From the NCBI GenBank assembly GCA_030599435.1, contig JAUVNZ010000038.1:1-10023 (forward strand): DNA of 10,023 nucleotides, given 5' to 3'. Under the pieces are notes generated by a model. It did not search any database. It had not been told where the DNA came from and saw nothing but the letters and a program-made list of their open reading frames with translations. Position 1 is the first letter of the stretch. Every line of letters starts with the position of its first letter. This DNA comes from Gammaproteobacteria bacterium. Lineage in GTDB: Bacteria; Pseudomonadota; Gammaproteobacteria; SZUA-152. Both the position numbers and the translations under genes were made by a program. Below, in pieces: positions 1 through 8,000 of this stretch.

Positions 1-2
1 GA

Positions 3-743
3 TTAAGTATCTTCGGGCTGATTGATTACGACCTGTATTTTAGTGATGTGAGCCTTTTCAATCTACGTGTAGGTTGGAGCTACTCAAAATCTAATAAACT
101 GAACCTTTCATACAATCACCGTAAATTACTAATGACCAGTAATGCCTTGCAAAGTATGGGTGTGACGACTATCGATGACCTTCTTGATTTTTTTACAGAA
201 AAAGAGATTCATAAAATAGCTCAAGATAGAACAGCGGCTAACGACACGCTTACTATTGGTAATTCTTATCAAATTAATAAAGACCAGCAATTTAATGCGG
301 ATGTTACCGCTTTGACAACATCCAGCCTTAAGGAAGGCGTTAATACTGATCTTGTGACTGTGATTCCTGCGCAGGAGGCATCGGGGAACCAGTTTATCTA
401 CTCATTACAGTGGATATCCAGCAATACTTTCATTAAGCGAGATTTATATGTTGTGGGAATGCGTCAGTCAAAATTCTCACGTTATACTGATAACTCAGTT
501 TTTGTGAATGCTCGAGTGCCAATCAATAAACAATGGAGGTCGGGATTCCGTTTGAATTTGTCAAAACGTGAGTCTACAACCTTCGGTGAACGTTCAACAA
601 TTTCTCCATTGATTAAGTTGAACTATCGGATGAGTAAGTCGTGGTCTTTTGATTCGGAGCTAGGCTTTGATTTTGTTAAGAATGAAGATACACCAAATGA
701 AGTGAGGACGCGTGGTAGAATCGCATACCACTATACGTTTTAG
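3..743 (+). CDS. C-terminal part of a probable outer-membrane beta-barrel protein (5' end outside window)
   Basis: This is the 3' part of a gene entering from the left edge. The frame is open from base 3, and the first in-window start codon (GTG at 48) has no ribosome site and lies inside continuous barrel-like sequence, so it is not the true start. The visible ~246 residues alternate polar and hydrophobic/aromatic positions in short stretches (for example NLRVGWSYSKSNKLNLSYNH and LIKLNYRMSKSWSFDSELGF) separated by longer polar loops, as in transmembrane beta-hairpins. The protein ends in YHYTF; a C-terminal aromatic Phe with alternating aromatics is the usual recognition signal for BAM-assembled barrels. 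No cysteine or enzymatic motif is visible. I do not recognise the family with certainty. Such barrels often form the C-terminal half of larger TPR or export proteins, but that half is outside the window. It converges with the ankyrin gene, 37 bp away, with no clear terminator between. The barrel fold is inferred from pattern only. Confidence 0.6.
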   Translation, partial: LSIFGLIDYDLYFSDVSLFNLRVGWSYSKSNKLNLSYNHRKLLMTSNALQSMGVTTIDDLLDFFTEKEIHKIAQDRTAANDTLTIGNSYQINKDQQFNADVTALTTSSLKEGVNTDLVTVIPAQEASGNQFIYSLQWISSNTFIKRDLYVVGMRQSKFSRYTDNSVFVNARVPINKQWRSGFRLNLSKRESTTFGERSTISPLIKLNYRMSKSWSFDSELGFDFVKNEDTPNEVRTRGRIAYHYTF

Positions 744-780
744 GTGTACCCGAAGCTTTTTATTTCTGAGAGAAAGTTAA

Positions 781-2589
781 TCAGGATTTGCCGCGTTTTT
801 TCTCTCTTTTTCCAGGCGGAATGGAGTCTTGCAGTTTTATAGCGCCAGCCTTTTTTAATACTTCGATCACCTTCTTTTTTTTATTTTCTCTGGCTATAAA
901 TAATGCTGAGCGCCGGCTGCTTGATCTTTCGTTTACATTGGCCCCATGACGAATAAGCGTAGAAACGGCTGATACATTTCCTGATTGAGTAGCCATCATT
1001 AATGGTGTCCAGCCGAGACGATTTTTACTATCCGGATGGGCTCCATTCTTAAGGAGTAATTTTAACATTGAAAGATTGCTACGCGATGCAGCGTACATTA
1101 GTGGTGTCCATAAATCTTTATTGGCCGTATCTGGTTTTGCGCCACCAGAGAGCAACGTTTTAACTACGCCAATATGATTGTTGCGAGCGCCCAATATTAA
1201 AGGTGTATCCCCATTATTTTCCTGGATCTCAGTTTTTGCACGGTATTGAAGTAATGTGGAAACACTCTTTTGATCACCAACATCAGCAGAAATTGTTAAT
1301 GCAGAGCGGCCATGTTTATTTTTAAAATTCGGGTTTGCGCCAGCTTTAAGCAAGGCGCGCAAACTGGTGATGTACTTGTGTCTGGCGGCGTAAGTTAATG
1401 CGGTATCGCCATGAGTGTTTGTGAGGTTAGATGTTTTCTCATGGTTCATTAATAACGCTATAGCTTCTGCGTTGGATCGTTCAACAGCTAACATCAAAGG
1501 CGATGCGCCAAAATCGTCCACGAGGTTACTTCGAGCTTGATGCTTGAGTAGTGCAGAGATTGCTTTAGTACTATTAAAAACTGCAGCTACATGTAAGGCA
1601 GTGCGACCACCATTTTGACGAAGGCCTATTTTCGCCTTATGTGCGAGCAATACTTTGATAACTTCCGCATTATCTTTGGAAGCTGCCACCATTAATGCCG
1701 TGTGTTTTAAAGGTGTGACCATATTAGGATTTGCACCACCAACTAAAAGTGCTTTCACGGCCTTCGGTTTATTTTCAGCAGCCGCATCGTAGAGCGCAAA
1801 CAGGCCTGATTTATCTTTACGGTTAGCTTTTGCTCCAAGTTTAAGTAGTACTTTTATGCTGTTTTTTCTACCTCGTTGCGCTGCAGCCATCAGCGCTGTA
1901 CGGCCATATTTGTCAGTGTAATTGACATCGGCACCTCGCTTGATGACGTCTCTCAAACCTTTGGAATAACCCTCACGAGCTGCCCAGGTCATGATTTCAT
2001 TAATGTCTAATGGTTGTTTGCGAGCACTACCAGTGATGGTATCGATATTGATGTTCGTTAAGGATCTGCCAATCATTCCCTTAAGCTTGTTGGATGCGGG
2101 ATCAAACCCTTTTTCACTGGCACGCTTGAACCATTTTTCGGCAGCCGCAGGATTTTTATCAACCCCGAGCCCTTTTTGGTACATGATGCCCAGATTGTAT
2201 TGGGCTCGTGGGTAGCCTTTTTTTGCCGCTTTTCTAAACCACTCAACAGCCAGCTTATGGTTCTGTTTGACGCCAAGACCGCGGCGGTACATGGCACCAA
2301 GGCGATACTGAGCCTCTTTATTCCCACTATTAGCCAGTTTGCGCCAGATTGTTAAAGCCTCCAGGAAATCCTGTAAGCGTGCAGCCTCCATGGCCTGCTC
2401 ATACAGTATTTCTTCTGGTGAGAGCTTGGGTTCAGCTTCGGCTTCAGGCTCAGCTGCAGACACCTGGCTACCCGTGATTAAAGCCACAGGCAAAATGAGT
2501 AAAACGAGCACGATGGCAGAAAGCCACTGCCTTGTGCGTTGAGCAGGGCCGTCCATATGGCGTCTTATAGCTTTGATGGTTGTTTTCAT
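781..2589 (-). CDS. Exported Sel1-repeat / ankyrin-repeat protein
   Basis: This is a probable periplasmic protein-protein interaction scaffold of 602 residues; no enzymatic domain is seen. From the start chosen here, residues 1-21 are basic, about 23-40 form a hydrophobic segment (SAIVLVLLILPVALITG), and VSAA near 43-46 fits signal peptidase I cleavage. An Ala/Glu/Pro-rich linker follows, then two Sel1-like repeats (~89-160, with AQYRLGAMYRRGLGV and AQYNLGIMYQKGLGV). Next come about twelve 33-residue ankyrin repeats (~197-586, typified by GRTALMAAAQRG...VLLKLGA and GWTPLMMATQSGN); the first is degenerate. A short Lys/Arg-rich tail ends the protein. The frame continues upstream to GTG 2688 and ATG 2637. 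I prefer ATG 2589 because TTAAGG lies 5 nt before it and a perfect TATAAT sits at 2641-2636, so the longer starts would fall at or upstream of the predicted transcript start. ATG 2556 is a weaker alternative. The gene is divergent from sucC. Partner and function are unknown. Confidence 0.85.
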   Translation of the reverse strand: MKTTIKAIRRHMDGPAQRTRQWLSAIVLVLLILPVALITGSQVSAAEPEAEAEPKLSPEEILYEQAMEAARLQDFLEALTIWRKLANSGNKEAQYRLGAMYRRGLGVKQNHKLAVEWFRKAAKKGYPRAQYNLGIMYQKGLGVDKNPAAAEKWFKRASEKGFDPASNKLKGMIGRSLTNINIDTITGSARKQPLDINEIMTWAAREGYSKGLRDVIKRGADVNYTDKYGRTALMAAAQRGRKNSIKVLLKLGAKANRKDKSGLFALYDAAAENKPKAVKALLVGGANPNMVTPLKHTALMVAASKDNAEVIKVLLAHKAKIGLRQNGGRTALHVAAVFNSTKAISALLKHQARSNLVDDFGASPLMLAVERSNAEAIALLMNHEKTSNLTNTHGDTALTYAARHKYITSLRALLKAGANPNFKNKHGRSALTISADVGDQKSVSTLLQYRAKTEIQENNGDTPLILGARNNHIGVVKTLLSGGAKPDTANKDLWTPLMYAASRSNLSMLKLLLKNGAHPDSKNRLGWTPLMMATQSGNVSAVSTLIRHGANVNERSSSRRSALFIARENKKKKVIEVLKKAGAIKLQDSIPPGKREKKRGKS

Positions 2590-2635
2590 AACAGCCTTAA
2601 TGATTCTGTAGATCCTGAAGCTGATGACTATTTTC

Positions 2636-2662
2636 ATTATATGGGTGTGGGATGCAAGTAAA
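2636..2662 (-). promoter_or_regulatory. Candidate sigma-70 promoter of the Sel1-ankyrin gene
   Basis: On the minus strand a perfect -10 hexamer TATAAT lies at 2641-2636. The best -35-like hexamer, TTTACT (2662-2657), is 15 bp upstream, shorter than the usual 16-18 bp. Transcription would start near 2629, giving a leader of about 40 nt before ATG 2589 with its AAGG site. This is seen by eye only. It is the main argument for the shorter start. Confidence 0.4.
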
Positions 2663-2703
2663 TAGGCAGCATTTTTAGAGAATTTCACCTATACGTTTAC
2701 CTT

Positions 2704-2742
2704 ACCCTGAAGGGTGTGAGTGTATATCGTTTTGTGTCACAC
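2704..2742. promoter_or_regulatory. Inverted repeats in the ankyrin/sucC divergent region (possible operator)
   Basis: Two perfect small dyads lie side by side: ACCCT-GA-AGGGT (2704-2715) and GTGTGA (2714-2719) with TCACAC (2737-2742), separated by 17 bp. The second arm also contains the compact palindrome GTGTCACAC (2734-2742). The arms resemble CRP half-sites (TGTGA/TCACA), but the 17-bp gap is far from the 6-bp CRP spacing, so this is not a normal CRP site. They lie upstream of sucC, where a regulator could act, but no regulator can be named. Confidence 0.25.
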
Positions 2743-2764
2743 TTCCGGCGCATAGTCATAGCGG

Positions 2765-2770
2765 TATATA
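2765..2770 (+). promoter_or_regulatory. Possible -10 element for sucC
   Basis: TATATA at 2765-2770 (within TATATATAG) is the only -10-like hexamer close upstream of sucC on the plus strand. No -35 match stands at the proper distance, and the resulting leader would be only about 10 nt. An alternative -10-like TATATC lies at 2723-2728, also without a -35. A promoter must lie between 2689 and 2786 if sucC heads the operon, but its exact position is uncertain. Confidence 0.25.
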
Positions 2771-2786
2771 TAGTGGGATATTAAAG

Positions 2787-3956
2787 ATGAACCTGCACGA
2801 ATTTCAGGCAAAAAGATTGTTCGCGGATTACGGGATCCCTGTGCCGCAGGGTCATATTGTGACCTCTTTGGCTGAGGCGCGTGAGGTGGCGAGATTGCCC
2901 GCTAACGAGAAGGGTTGGGTCGTTAAGGCCCAGATTCATTCTGGCGGCAGGGGTAAGGGCGGCGGGGTAAAAATGGTGGGCGAGCCTTCTGACCTTGAAG
3001 ATACAGCGCGCGAGCTTTTGGGCATGAATCTCGTTACGCCGCAAACGGGTCCGGCCGGGTTGCCCGTGGATAAATTGCTGGTTGAGCCGCCCTGTGACAT
3101 CGACAGAGAGTTATATCTGGGTGCGCTGATTAATCGTAGTAAGTGTCAGCTGACCTTCATGGCATCCAGTATGGGTGGTATGGATATTGAAAAAGTGGCC
3201 ACTGAAAATCCGGAAAAAATACTGCAAGTGGCCATTGATCCCGTTGTTGGTTTACAGCCTTACCAGTGCCGCGAACTTGCTTTTGGTCTGGAATTGTCGG
3301 GCGGACAGGTTAAAGATTTAACCATGATTATGATGGGCTTGTACCGGCTCTTTATGGAAAAAGATCTGAGTCTGGTTGAAATAAACCCTCTGGTGGTTAC
3401 TAAACAGGGAGCGTTAATCGCCCTGGACGCCAAAATTAACTTAGATGATAGCGCCTTGTTTCGGCACAAGGATCTGGAAGAGTTGCGCGATCCCATGCAG
3501 GAAGATCCTACTGAGTATAAAGCTCAACAGTTCGACCTTAACTATGTCACCCTCGACGGTAATATCGGTTGTATGGTTAATGGTGCCGGACTTGCAATGG
3601 CGACCATGGATCTCATTAAATTACATGGAGGTGAACCTGCTAATTTTCTCGATGTGGGTGGGGGTACTACGGCCGAACGGGTGGCTGAGGCACTAAAGTT
3701 AATTGTCGCTGATGAAAAAGTAAAAGCGATTCTGGTTAATATATTTGGCGGCATTGTGCGTTGTGATTTAATTGCGGAAGGCATTATTCAGGCTATTCGT
3801 GAAATTGATCTTGCGGTACCCGTGGTAATAAGACTAGAAGGTACTAATGCACAAAAAGGGCGTGATTGTCTGGATCAAAGTGGCCTGGATATTATCACGG
3901 CAGATGGTTTGGCGGATGCAGCAGCAAAAGTTGTAAAAGCTGCTTCAGGCAAATAA
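2787..3956 (+). CDS. sucC: Succinate-CoA ligase (ADP-forming), beta subunit
   Basis: This is the beta subunit of the TCA-cycle enzyme that converts succinyl-CoA plus phosphate and NDP to succinate, CoA and NTP; it works with the SucD alpha subunit in the cytoplasm. It has 389 residues, almost exactly the E. coli length (388). The N-terminus [20 protein letters not shown] is characteristic and fixes the start, although the upstream ribosome site is weak. The ATP-grasp nucleotide-binding part includes [18 protein letters not shown] (about 46-63). EINPLV starts at Glu198, matching the metal-binding Glu/Asn of E. coli. The C-terminal ligase domain shows [20 protein letters not shown] and [10 protein letters not shown]. 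sucD follows after 55 bp. Unlike in enterobacteria, sucAB and sdh genes do not precede it; an ankyrin-protein gene does. No defects are seen. Confidence 0.97.
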   Translation: MNLHEFQAKRLFADYGIPVPQGHIVTSLAEAREVARLPANEKGWVVKAQIHSGGRGKGGGVKMVGEPSDLEDTARELLGMNLVTPQTGPAGLPVDKLLVEPPCDIDRELYLGALINRSKCQLTFMASSMGGMDIEKVATENPEKILQVAIDPVVGLQPYQCRELAFGLELSGGQVKDLTMIMMGLYRLFMEKDLSLVEINPLVVTKQGALIALDAKINLDDSALFRHKDLEELRDPMQEDPTEYKAQQFDLNYVTLDGNIGCMVNGAGLAMATMDLIKLHGGEPANFLDVGGGTTAERVAEALKLIVADEKVKAILVNIFGGIVRCDLIAEGIIQAIREIDLAVPVVIRLEGTNAQKGRDCLDQSGLDIITADGLADAAAKVVKAASGK

Positions 3957-3965
3957 GACTAACCC

Positions 3966-3988
3966 CTACATAACTAATATCTACATAA
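3966..3988 (+). repeat. Short direct repeat in the sucC-sucD spacer
   Basis: CTACATAA occurs at 3966-3973 and again at 3981-3988, a 15-bp period, just upstream of the sucD ribosome site (AGGAAAG, about 4000-4006). It is short, AT-rich and may be chance. No function is proposed. Confidence 0.3.
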
Positions 3989-4011
3989 GGCAACTAGCAG
4001 GAAAGTAAAAG

Positions 4012-4884
4012 ATGTCGATTTTGATTAACAAAGACACGCGAGTGATTTGCCAGGGTTTTACCGGTAAGCAAGGGACTTTTCATTCCGAACAGGCCATCGC
4101 TTACGGTACCAATTTTGTTGGTGGTGTTACGCCGGGTAAAGGTGGCCAACAGCATTTAGACCGACCTGTTTTTAATACGGTAAAAGATGCGGTAAAAGAA
4201 ACCAGTGCTGATGCTAGTATGATTTTTGTGCCCGCTGTATATGCAGCCGATTCTATTCTTGAAGCAGCCGATGCTGGAATAAAAGTAATCGTTTGTATTA
4301 CTGAAGGAATTCCTGTGCTGGATATGGTGAAAGTAAAATCAGCACTAAAAGATACTGATGTGCATCTTATTGGGCCAAACTGTCCGGGCATTATTACTCC
4401 GGGGGTCTGCAAGATTGGCATTATGCCTGGCGTGATTCATAAAAAAGGTTCAATTGGCATTGTTTCGCGTTCAGGTACCTTAACTTACGAAGCTGTTTAT
4501 CAAACCACCTTGAATGATTTGGGGCAAAGCACCTGTGTAGGTATTGGTGGCGATCCTATTCAAGGCACAAATTTTATTGATTGCCTGAAAATGTTTGAAG
4601 CTGATCGTCAAACCAAGGGCATTATCATGGTGGGTGAAATCGGTGGAACTGCAGAAGAAGAGGCTGCGGAATACATTAATAAAAATGTAAAAAAACCGGT
4701 TGTGGGTTATATCGCAGGTGTTACGGCTCCGCCAGGAAAACGCATGGGTCATGCGGGCGCCATCATTTCAGGCGGTAGAGGAACCGCCATGCATAAATTT
4801 GCAGCATTGGATGCTGCGGGTATTTCTGTCGCACGTTCTCCCGCAGAGTTAGGTTCACGCATGCTGGAATTCTTCAGCGGCTAA
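4012..4884 (+). CDS. sucD: Succinate-CoA ligase (ADP-forming), alpha subunit
   Basis: This is the alpha subunit of succinyl-CoA synthetase. It binds CoA and carries the phosphohistidine intermediate that passes phosphate to the nucleotide held by SucC. It has 290 residues (E. coli 289). Visible motifs in order are the CoA-binding Rossmann part [15 protein letters not shown] (about 16-30) and GGVTPGKGG, then [38 protein letters not shown], and the catalytic loop [10 protein letters not shown], with active-site His at residue 247 (codon at 4750; His246 in E. coli). A good AGGAAAG ribosome site precedes the ATG. It lies 55 bp after sucC and 55 bp before nadE, on the same strand, so co-transcription is likely. 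All key residues are intact. Confidence 0.97.
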   Translation: MSILINKDTRVICQGFTGKQGTFHSEQAIAYGTNFVGGVTPGKGGQQHLDRPVFNTVKDAVKETSADASMIFVPAVYAADSILEAADAGIKVIVCITEGIPVLDMVKVKSALKDTDVHLIGPNCPGIITPGVCKIGIMPGVIHKKGSIGIVSRSGTLTYEAVYQTTLNDLGQSTCVGIGGDPIQGTNFIDCLKMFEADRQTKGIIMVGEIGGTAEEEAAEYINKNVKKPVVGYIAGVTAPPGKRMGHAGAIISGGRGTAMHKFAALDAAGISVARSPAELGSRMLEFFSG

Positions 4885-4939
4885 TTTTTTATATAAGTGA
4901 TTTTCATTTCTTCTTAACACTTTAAGTCGGAAATTTCTA

Positions 4940-6592
4940 ATGCCCCAGCCATCCCAGCACATACGTTTTGTTATTGCCCAGCTTGATTTTATGGTGGGTG
5001 ATGTGTCTGGTAATGCATTAAGAGTTATTGAGGCGTCTGAACAGGCTAGAGATAAACATAATGCGCACGCAATTATTTTCCCCGAGCTGACTCTAACGGG
5101 CTATCCGCCTGAAGATTTGTTAATGCGTCCCGGTTTGCATATTACAGTCACTCAGGCCCTGGATGAAATTAAATCAAAGGTCAGCGGCATTGATATTATT
5201 CTTGGCTTCCCCAGGCAGGCAGTGAAACAAGCTGGTGATATTTTATTTAATACGGCTGCCATTATCCGTGATGGAGAAATCATCGCCGAATACAATAAAT
5301 GTGAGTTACCCAATTACGGGGTATTCGATGAGAAACGTTATTTTACCAAAGGTTCTGATCCTTGCGTGGTTGATATCGCTGGCGTATCGGTCGGCATTAC
5401 TATTTGTGAAGACGCCTGGGTTCCGAATAATATTCAAAAATCCAAACAAGCGGGCGCGAAGCTAATTGTAAACCTGAATGCATCACCTTACCGAATTCAA
5501 AAATCACAGGAACGTGAAGCGCAACTTTTAAGTCGAGCTAAAGAGTTCTGCTTGCCCATTATTTATGCAAATCTGGTGGGCGGTCAGGACGAACTGGTTT
5601 TTGATGGACAGTCATTAGTCATGGATGCCGATGGGACGGTTTGTCAACGCGCACCGGCTTTTGAAGAAGGTTTGTATGTTGTCGACATTAATGTGGCCGA
5701 TGATGGTTCTCTTGTACCGGAAATGGGAACAATTACTCCCCAGTTGGATGAGGTCGAGAGTGTTTACGGTGCGCTGGTATTGAGCGTAAGGGACTACATC
5801 AATAAAAATAATTTCCCGGGAGCTATTATAGGTCTTTCTGGTGGTATTGATTCTGCTCTTAGTTTGGCAATTACCGTCGATGCCATAGGTGCAGACAGGG
5901 TGGAGGCTGTAATGATGCCCTCTCGCTATACCCTGGATATGAGTGTGGAAGATGCTCAAAAACAGGCCGAGCTTATGGGGGTCGAGCATCATGTATTGCC
6001 CATAGAGACCGCATTTAAATCCTTTCTGGGAATTCTTGAAATGGAATTTGCCGGTACTGAACCAGATGCCACAGAAGAGAATATCCAGGCCCGTTGTCGC
6101 GGTATTCTGTTAATGGCAATATCGAACAAAAAGAACAAGATGGTTATTACCACAGGTAATAAGAGTGAAATGTCGGTGGGTTATGCGACCTTGTATGGTG
6201 ATATGGCCGGTGGTTTTGCGGTACTGAAGGATGTGCCAAAGTTGTTGGTATATCGTCTGGCAAGCTACAGAAATGGACTGTCACCCGTAATACCTCAGCG
6301 TGTCATTGATCGCCCACCCTCAGCGGAACTGGCGGAGAACCAACAGGATACGGACAGTTTGCCACCCTATGAAGTGCTGGATGTCATCCTGGAAATGTAC
6401 ATTGAGCAGGACCGTTGTGCTGACGATATTATTGCATCAGGGTATGATGCGGATACCGTGAGACGTGTAATCAGGTTAGTGAATCAAAATGAATACAAAC
6501 GTCGCCAGGCTGCACCGGGTGTAAGAATATCTCAGCGTGCTTTTGGCCGAGATCGACGGTACCCGATTACGTCAGGTTACGATAAGAATTAA
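4940..6592 (+). CDS. nadE: Glutamine-dependent NAD+ synthetase (two-domain)
   Basis: This enzyme catalyses the last step of NAD+ synthesis: ATP-dependent amidation of nicotinic acid adenine dinucleotide with ammonia from glutamine. It has 550 residues. The N-terminal nitrilase-type glutaminase domain (about 1-260) shows the Glu-Lys-Cys triad: Glu49 in IIFPELTLTGYPPEDLL, Lys120 in YNKCELPNYGVFDEKRYF, and Cys156 in ITICEDAW. The C-terminal synthetase domain (about 280-550) has the pyrophosphate loop LSGGIDSA (Ser300-Ser305) and TTGNKSEMSVGY. This is the compact proteobacterial two-domain form, not the ~680-residue actinobacterial type and not the ammonia-only ~275-residue form of E. coli. The start is supported by an immediate match to the nitrilase fold (RFVIAQLDFMVGD), although the ribosome site is weak. 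glnB follows after 45 bp. P-II proteins are known to bind and regulate such NadE enzymes in other proteobacteria, so the pairing suggests control of NAD+ synthesis by nitrogen/carbon status. Confidence 0.96.
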   Translation: MPQPSQHIRFVIAQLDFMVGDVSGNALRVIEASEQARDKHNAHAIIFPELTLTGYPPEDLLMRPGLHITVTQALDEIKSKVSGIDIILGFPRQAVKQAGDILFNTAAIIRDGEIIAEYNKCELPNYGVFDEKRYFTKGSDPCVVDIAGVSVGITICEDAWVPNNIQKSKQAGAKLIVNLNASPYRIQKSQEREAQLLSRAKEFCLPIIYANLVGGQDELVFDGQSLVMDADGTVCQRAPAFEEGLYVVDINVADDGSLVPEMGTITPQLDEVESVYGALVLSVRDYINKNNFPGAIIGLSGGIDSALSLAITVDAIGADRVEAVMMPSRYTLDMSVEDAQKQAELMGVEHHVLPIETAFKSFLGILEMEFAGTEPDATEENIQARCRGILLMAISNKKNKMVITTGNKSEMSVGYATLYGDMAGGFAVLKDVPKLLVYRLASYRNGLSPVIPQRVIDRPPSAELAENQQDTDSLPPYEVLDVILEMYIEQDRCADDIIASGYDADTVRRVIRLVNQNEYKRRQAAPGVRISQRAFGRDRRYPITSGYDKN

Positions 6593-6605
6593 TAAGTTGC
6601 GGTGG

Positions 6606-6622
6606 GTTCTAATGAGTTCTAA
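6606..6622 (+). repeat. GTTCTAA direct repeat before glnB
   Basis: GTTCTAA occurs at 6606-6612 and 6616-6622, a 10-bp period, between nadE and the glnB ribosome site (AGGAG 6625-6629). One helical turn between copies would suit a small operator, but the motif is only 7 bp and may be chance. No sigma-54 type GG/GC promoter motif was seen in this 45-bp spacer. Confidence 0.25.
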
Positions 6623-6976
<354 letters not shown>

Positions 6977-7025
6977 TGCCTTAGAGTTAACCCGTTATTT
7001 ATTTGCAGCAGGAAAGTAGCGAGTG

Positions 7026-7847
7026 TCAGCTATCAGAATTTGATTCTTTTTCAGCTGATGTAGGATTTGAGCCAGGAATTGGATTGAGCTGTTGAACGCG
7101 CTGCGCATCTTTTGCCAATGCAGTCATTCCTAATTTTGTATAGCAGTCCACAAGAATTTTTAAAGCCTGTCGTGAGGCAGGTGTTTGCGGGAAATTTTCA
7201 ACCACATGCTTCGCCCTGTTAACTGCGGCGACGTAGGCACCCCGGTCGACATAATAATTTGCCACATGGATTTCATGCGCTGCCACTGAGTTGCGCAGAT
7301 GGCCCATGCGTATGGTGGCATCCGGTGTGTAACTGCTGTTAGGGAATTTTTTTACTAGTTCCGCATAATAGTCATAGGCCTTTTGAGTTGATGCCGGGTC
7401 ACGCAGGCTGGGATCTTGCGGCAGTACGCCATCCAGTACATTGTCTTTTTTACTTTCGCTGGCCAGGCCGCGAAGGTAATATGCATAATCTACATGGGCG
7501 TGACGTGGGTGAAGTTTGATAAAACGATCTGCAGCCGATATAGAAGAATCCGGTTCTTCAAACTTATAATAGGCATAAGCAGTATCTAGTTGTGCCTGTT
7601 CCGCGAATTGCCCGAATGGGTACTTGGCCTCTAATGTTTCAAACATTTCTATTGCCAATTCATAATCCGTAGCTTCCAATGCATCCTTGCCTTCTTTATG
7701 TAGTTTCTCGGCTGACCATTTGCTGGTTTCATCTTTGTCATCAGCTGTCGTTGAACAGCCTGATAAACCCAGGCTCAGAAGGGCAGCACTAATAATTATT
7801 AGGATAAATGGTGACCGTATATTTCGGTTTGTGGATAAATGTTGCAT
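7026..7847 (-). CDS. bamD: Outer-membrane protein assembly factor BamD
   Basis: This is the essential lipoprotein of the BAM complex. It sits on the inner leaflet of the outer membrane, links to BamA and receives barrel substrates. It has 273 residues (E. coli 245). The signal region contains FILIIISAALLSLG followed by lipobox LSGC; Cys31 would be lipidated, and Ser at +2 favours outer-membrane sorting by Lol. Tetratricopeptide helices follow (about 44-240), with family-typical stretches YPFGQFAEQAQLDTAYAYYK, HPRHAHVDYAYYLRG, RDPAST, PNSSYTPDATIR and DRGAYVAAVNRAKHVV. A short polar tail ends the protein. No good ribosome site is seen before ATG 7847, but no better start precedes the signal peptide. 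It is divergent from rluD, the conserved gammaproteobacterial arrangement, and converges with glnB. The first gene of the window probably encodes a client of this machine. Confidence 0.95.
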   Translation of the reverse strand: MQHLSTNRNIRSPFILIIISAALLSLGLSGCSTTADDKDETSKWSAEKLHKEGKDALEATDYELAIEMFETLEAKYPFGQFAEQAQLDTAYAYYKFEEPDSSISAADRFIKLHPRHAHVDYAYYLRGLASESKKDNVLDGVLPQDPSLRDPASTQKAYDYYAELVKKFPNSSYTPDATIRMGHLRNSVAAHEIHVANYYVDRGAYVAAVNRAKHVVENFPQTPASRQALKILVDCYTKLGMTALAKDAQRVQQLNPIPGSNPTSAEKESNSDS

Positions 7848-7952
7848 AGAGTTACGATGAAAAATCCTGTGCTAAGTTCCCAAGTCCCGGAAATTGTTGC
7901 CGGGTTTGTTTCGTCACCAGCCGTCATTACAGCCATAGGCGCGAAAGAGCGG

Positions 7953-7959
7953 TATTATA
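7953..7959. promoter_or_regulatory. Overlapping divergent -10 elements for bamD and rluD
   Basis: GGTATTATAGCGG reads as TATTAT on the plus strand (7953-7958, toward rluD) and as a perfect TATAAT on the minus strand (7959-7954, toward bamD). Predicted leaders are about 35 nt for rluD (ATG 8001) and about 100 nt for bamD (ATG 7847). Neither direction shows a convincing -35 hexamer at 16-18 bp. The site lies in the 153-bp gap that must contain both promoters, so a promoter here is plausible, but its direction is not proven. Confidence 0.4.
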
Positions 7960-8000
7960 GCGGTCTTAGGCAATTTGGACGAGCGAGAAAAACGAATTCC

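Noticed and set aside
48..743. Complete 231-residue gene starting at GTG 48
   Set aside because: The frame is open to the left edge, the upstream residues continue the same barrel-like pattern, and no ribosome site precedes the GTG; it is a partial gene.
744..780. Terminator between the barrel gene and the ankyrin gene
   Set aside because: Only an AT-rich 5-bp stem (TTTCT-GAG-AGAAA) is present, without a following T-run in either useful direction.
2714..2742. CRP binding site
   Set aside because: GTGTGA and TCACAC are 17 bp apart, not the 6 bp CRP requires.
2781..3044. Minus-strand frame overlapping the start of sucC
   Set aside because: It lies wholly inside the well-supported sucC gene, in antisense, with no recognisable motif and no ribosome site; a shadow frame.
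4101..4421. 106-residue minus-strand frame inside sucD
   Set aside because: Antisense to conserved CoA-binding motifs of sucD; no independent support.
5615..5992. 125-residue minus-strand frame inside nadE
   Set aside because: Antisense to the conserved nadE coding sequence including the SGGxDS loop; its composition looks like a reverse-complement artefact.
6977..7025. Bidirectional terminator between glnB and bamD
   Set aside because: I could find no stem longer than 4 bp with a T-tract in this 49-bp convergent spacer.
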